Position numbers and translations under genes: made by a program
In this document: piece by piece, positions 60,301 to 64,000 of the stretch
How the letters are laid out: each line of letters opens with the position of its first letter
Numbering within the stretch: position 1 is the stretch's first letter
Notes under the pieces: model-generated
Database searches by the model: none
Seen by the model: only the letters and a program-made list of their open reading frames with translations
Told to the model about the DNA's origin: nothing
Source: Hyalella azteca
Taxonomy: Eukaryota; Arthropoda; Malacostraca; Amphipoda; Hyalellidae
Direction: 5' to 3'
DNA length: 64,000 nucleotides
NCBI RefSeq assembly: GCF_000764305.2
Contig: NW_025943778.1
Span: forward strand, 26,192-90,191

Positions 60301-63300
60301 TAGCCGTCCCCTGTTTTATTCCTTGCAGCACGAGAGCCTTGATAGTCACGGACCTAAGCTTGCATGTGGACAAATTTCCTGCCGTGACTCGAAATTCCTG
60401 AGATATTGTCCCCAGCTGTCTAGACAACCTTATGAAGAACTAAAATTTCAAGAACGAACTTTTCATAGAACCTAAAGGGTGATCTCGGCTACCGAATACC
60501 CCGCTGCTACAGCTCCACCAGCTCTATGGGCCCGTGGAGCGACAGCGAAATGACTTGTCCGAATATCTGTCCCCCATGGGACACGATGTGACTCGAGTCA
60601 TCATACGCGTCATCCCGCTTGATACGAAAACAAAAGCAGTAGCTATGCATACACCGGAATTTCGTGCATTTTATAAAATACACGTGCATTATGACAGCCT
60701 AGGTCTAGTTAAGACGTAAAATGGAGATTTTTCAATAAAGAACATAAGTAAAACTAATTGATTCTATGTAAGGAATAAGGAAAATGTTTCTATTATTTTC
60801 TATGTTTCTATGTAAGGAATAAGAAAAATAATGAAAAATAGCCGGACTGCACGAAACAGCAGCCATTCGTCTCGAGGAGGTTTGGCTGCGAGCGTCAGAG
60901 ATCGAGACAGCATTTCAGACACGACAAGATCTAATCAAGGGCTCGGACGACGCCAAATGATGGATTGCGTCACTGCGGACTATCAATGACGCGAAGAGAA
61001 AGCCTGCATCCTGGATGTGTACAGTCGCAACGAAGGCAGCGCATGCGACTGGCTTCTCTTGCAGGGCTACACTCAAGGACAGACACATCATATCAACTAA
61101 CACGTGCAGATGACACATAAATTTTCCTGGGCTTATCAAAGCCTGCATGTTTGGATAGAAGCTGATATACGAATAAAGATAAATTTTGCTAGCCAAAATA
61201 ATAATCGCATGAAGCATCGGTAAATCAAAAAATATCAAAAAAGTGAATAAATCCTTATTAACACACACATGACTAGAACCTTATATTCGGAGTGAACAGG
61301 AGTGCAGAGTGCAGGCTGAGGACGTGCCCACTTGATCTACTATGAGTATACAGGAAGAATATATAAAGAAAATCATGCTCGTAGAAGGCAACCCAAAAAT
61401 CTCTCAAAGTATTAATGCATGATATTCTCTGTCGTCAACTTGATGCAGCGCAAAGCGATATTAATGTCGAGGAGCTGATGGCAGCGGAAGGCACTTTATC
61501 GCCGTCACAGCAGCAACTAGAACCTGGCCGGCACAAATTCTTACCTCAAGTCAGTAGAGCCGAAAATTGCGTCACTGGAATACTAATTGAGGCGGTGCTA
61601 AGTTCGCTTATTGCCGCTCCGGATTGCACTTCATGCAAATGGTACTCGCGGCCCCGACGCCGAGTGCTCAAAATTTGATATCAAAAGGAAGAAAAATACC
61701 TCAAGAAAATTAAGTCTCCGGGCCTGTCAGGCGGATTTAGAGGCGCGAGGGTGAGGTCTAGAAGCGGGAGGTGTAGCTCGAGGGTGATTTGAGAGCTAAA
61801 GTTAATCAGAGTCGAATGAAATGTAGATGGTGTGCGAAATGAGAATTCCGGAGTGAAATAATAATGACAGAGGGAGCTTCTGGCGATAGCAGGAGTAGAA
61901 AAACTTGATCTAAAGAGTGACTGGTGTACGTCAGACACGAGGGGCTTGAAATTTGTTTATACTTCTAAACAAAGACAGCCAATTTGAAATTAATTGATTC
62001 AATTATTTATCCTCACGAGACTAATGTTAAGAAGGGATTTTCTGAACACAGGCGGGAGTAGAAAACGAAAAAAAGCTAACCAAAACTACGGCGGCAATAA
62101 GCTGCAAGATGCAACATAGATTTGCATTAGCACGTGAACTGTTTGCGTCAGGATTAATCGAAGGCTCTGCGCTGTGAGACCAAAAGTAGGTTAAATAGAA
62201 ACTACACATTTTCGGGCAAGCAATTCAAGTAAAAAAACGTCGTACTAGGTAATTTAACGAAGAGGAGTGCGACAAAGATTGTCATAAATTAAGAGCTATC
62301 ACTATCACGTACATAAATTTCGCTTTGCATCTAGGTCTTGTGAAAGTCATACAGAAACAAAAAAGAAGGAAAAAGTGTGTAATTCGCGGTCATAGATTTT
62401 ACTATGCGGTCACCGATTTTAAAACCAACGTTAACTGAGGAAATTGAATGTAATTTCTGATGAACTATTTCTAAACTTTAGGACCTTAAGCGTGGAAAAA
62501 ACTCATTCATCTTAATTGACGGCCAATAGAGACGGCCTGATAAAAAGTATGTGCGGCAATACTTCTCGCAACACGGCTATGTATATGAATGCAAAAGATG
62601 CTGTCATTTCTCTTCATTATTAAGCGAACGCTGGATTCCCCCCTGCAATGGATCGAGGTTTGGAGCGCACGCAGTCTTCAGACGACCAATTACGCCATCC
62701 CTGGAGACATGGGAGCGCTGCTGTAGCGGCTCGTGTGTCAGGGCGTTTACAATAACCAAAACTGAACTTGAAGCTAGTCAATGTCAGAGATACTCTTGGC
62801 GGCGAAATATTTAATGTAGCGTAGGTATATAACATAAACGTGTAAAATAATTTCAAAACAAAAACTTAGTCAATATCAACACAAACAGGGATAGTTGAGA
62901 TTTCCTCGTGGATTTTCATTATTCAAATATTTTGAAGAGTATTTGAGAACTTTAGAAGTTGACTTGACCTTTCAGTAAATGCTATCGATTCCATGAAACG
63001 TGAAATGTTTCTTAAAATGATCAATCGCGACTTTAAACCCTTGACGAACGTCTGTAAATCTCACAATAATGAAATCCAATAATACAACGCAAACAAATTA
63101 ATATAATCTTCACAAGTACGCACTGCTCTTAAGTCATAAATTTGAAGCAACGTTTCCATAATTAAGGCGTGTTCATACAAAAATATTCTTGTTCGAAGCA
63201 TTGAACATGAACTTCACCGTACACCGACCAGACAATACAATACCCTGAGGCCCCAGAGATGTCGTTAACGTCAACCTCGGGGTCCGAACCTGACGCATCT

Positions 63301-63780
63301 CTTCTCGGCAACTCAAACGTGAACAAGAAACGCAATTTTAACGAGGCTGCTCCTGGGAGTTTGGTATCTATTTTATATAGCTTCTGGGTTATAAATGTTT
63401 TTAAATTAATCGTTCATTTTCATAAGCATTTTTAACAGGGGCAACACAGACAAATTGACCTTACGCGAGCACAACGTCAAGAGGGGAAACTCATCACGTG
63501 ACTTCCATCAACCTAGGATATATCCTGAGCCGTATCACAGCCACGAGACAACAATCCTTGGCATCAGGTGCAGGAACTCGAATCAGACAAACATTAGAGT
63601 GTGTCCAGTTGCTTTTGTCCAGTTTGCTTTCTCATTTGTCCAGTAGCTTTTGAGAAAGATTCGTGTGCACTCGTAGGTCAACATTGACCTTAGAACTCAT
63701 CACTTAGGTTGATTGGGCAACAAATTTTTATTACGACGTTTGAAGTGCATTGCATTAAATTTAATAGTTCGAGCACTCAC
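57374..63780. other. 6.4 kb downstream of the Eph exon, no confident gene
   Basis: This should be Eph receptor intron if the next exon lies further left. I searched the GC-richer patches (60.25-60.70, 60.84-61.10, 61.42-61.96, 62.60-62.81 and 63.24-63.35 kb) on both strands for cysteine-rich, fibronectin III or kinase signatures and found none. A plus-strand frame at 61415-61678 (87 codons, from ATG, coding-like codon mix) matches nothing I know. Confidence 0.45.
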
Positions 63781-64000
63781 CATCACAGGTCTGAGTTTCG
63801 ACGTTGGCCTGGTAGCCTGGCATGCACACACAGCCCCCGGTAAGCAGCGACCATTGGCCGTCGGCGGTGCAGAGGTAGACAGGCTCCCGCTCGACTCTGG
63901 CGTGTTCGATGCAAGTGCCCGTCGCTTGCTCGATGCTCGTTACTTTGGCTCCCGTGGGCGTAGTGGGGAAATGCGCGAACGAGACTGTGATCTCAGGACA
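63781..64000 (-). CDS. Eph: Eph receptor tyrosine kinase, partial internal exon (end of ephrin-binding region, start of cysteine-rich region)
   Basis: The exon runs off the window at 64000 and ends with the donor GATG|GTGAGTG (exon end at 63781), leaving in phase 1. It encodes 73 residues, starting CPEITVSFAHFPTTPTGAKV, then GTCIEHARV, then YLCTADGQWSLLTGGCVCMP and GYQANVETQTCD. The order CP-x-FAHFPTT, G-x-C-x-x-x-A, C-x-x-DG-x-W-x-x-x-x-G-x-C-x-C-x-x-GY is the signature of Eph receptors. There it links the ligand-binding jellyroll to the Cys-rich repeats of the extracellular part. Eph receptors bind membrane ephrins in contact-dependent cell repulsion and axon guidance. The remaining extracellular, transmembrane, kinase and SAM exons are not visible to the left within the window. 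Insects generally have one Eph gene. Confidence 0.93.

Noticed and set aside
60484..60719. GC-rich patch with Cys-containing frame (WSDSEMTCPNICPPW) as a possible Eph or thrombospondin-type exon
   Set aside because: The frame is short, on the opposite strand to Eph, lacks the spacing of either domain, and has no convincing splice sites.
62551..62856. GC-rich patch with 78-87 codon frames on both strands
   Set aside because: No domain recognised on either strand and no match to Eph extracellular repeats; more likely a repeat fragment.
1..64000. tRNA, rRNA and microRNA genes
   Set aside because: I looked for tRNA B-box-like words and strong short hairpins. The few hairpins found are perfect palindromes or repeat arms, and no tRNA fold could be assembled by eye. 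A covariance-model scan would be decisive.

Overview
The window is nuclear DNA of a eukaryote, almost certainly an arthropod and probably an insect. It is AT-rich and sparsely coding, with long introns bounded by GT-AG sites, many minisatellites and inverted repeats, and no bacterial-style operons or ribosome binding sites. Two genes are supported with confidence, both on the minus strand: a complete two-zinc-finger GATA transcription factor of the GATA4/5/6 (pannier-like) class, and one exon of an Eph receptor tyrosine kinase at the right edge.

GATA gene (9790-36607, minus). I rebuilt five coding exons: 36190-36607 (N-terminal activation region), 13345-13523 (N-finger), 12634-12712 (first half of the C-finger), 11742-11903 (second half and basic tail) and 9790-10361 (Gln/His/Ser-rich tail). 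Splice phases are 1, 0, 1, 1. They join without a frame break into a 469-residue model. Intron 1 is about 22.7 kb. It holds an array of broken copies of the start of the N-finger exon (13617-14437), several minisatellites, a large near-perfect hairpin (20361-20909), a retroelement remnant (about 23199-23375) and GC-rich islands with clustered GATA motifs. Exon 1 ends in a 55-bp tandem duplication that includes the splice donor.

36.6-63.8 kb. I see no confident gene here. The stretch holds a 35-bp satellite, a block of identical 60-bp repeats, two copies of the Nextera mate-pair junction adaptor and a 34-N gap. Together 38265-40717 looks like an assembly artefact. Further right are a degenerate 60-bp repeat (48.8 kb), a GATA-motif cluster (49.05 kb), a 27-bp minisatellite (52.4 kb), two segmental duplications (52.8/54.4 kb and 55.5/56.3 kb), a foldback element (53.8-54.1 kb), a GGG-rich minisatellite (55.9-57.1 kb) and a 42-bp minisatellite (57.1 kb).

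63781-64000 (minus). One Eph receptor exon covers the end of the ephrin-binding region and the start of the cysteine-rich region. The other Eph exons are outside the window or were not recognised. There is no evidence that the two genes work together. Both are developmental regulators, and much of the noncoding DNA may be regulatory, but that is inference.
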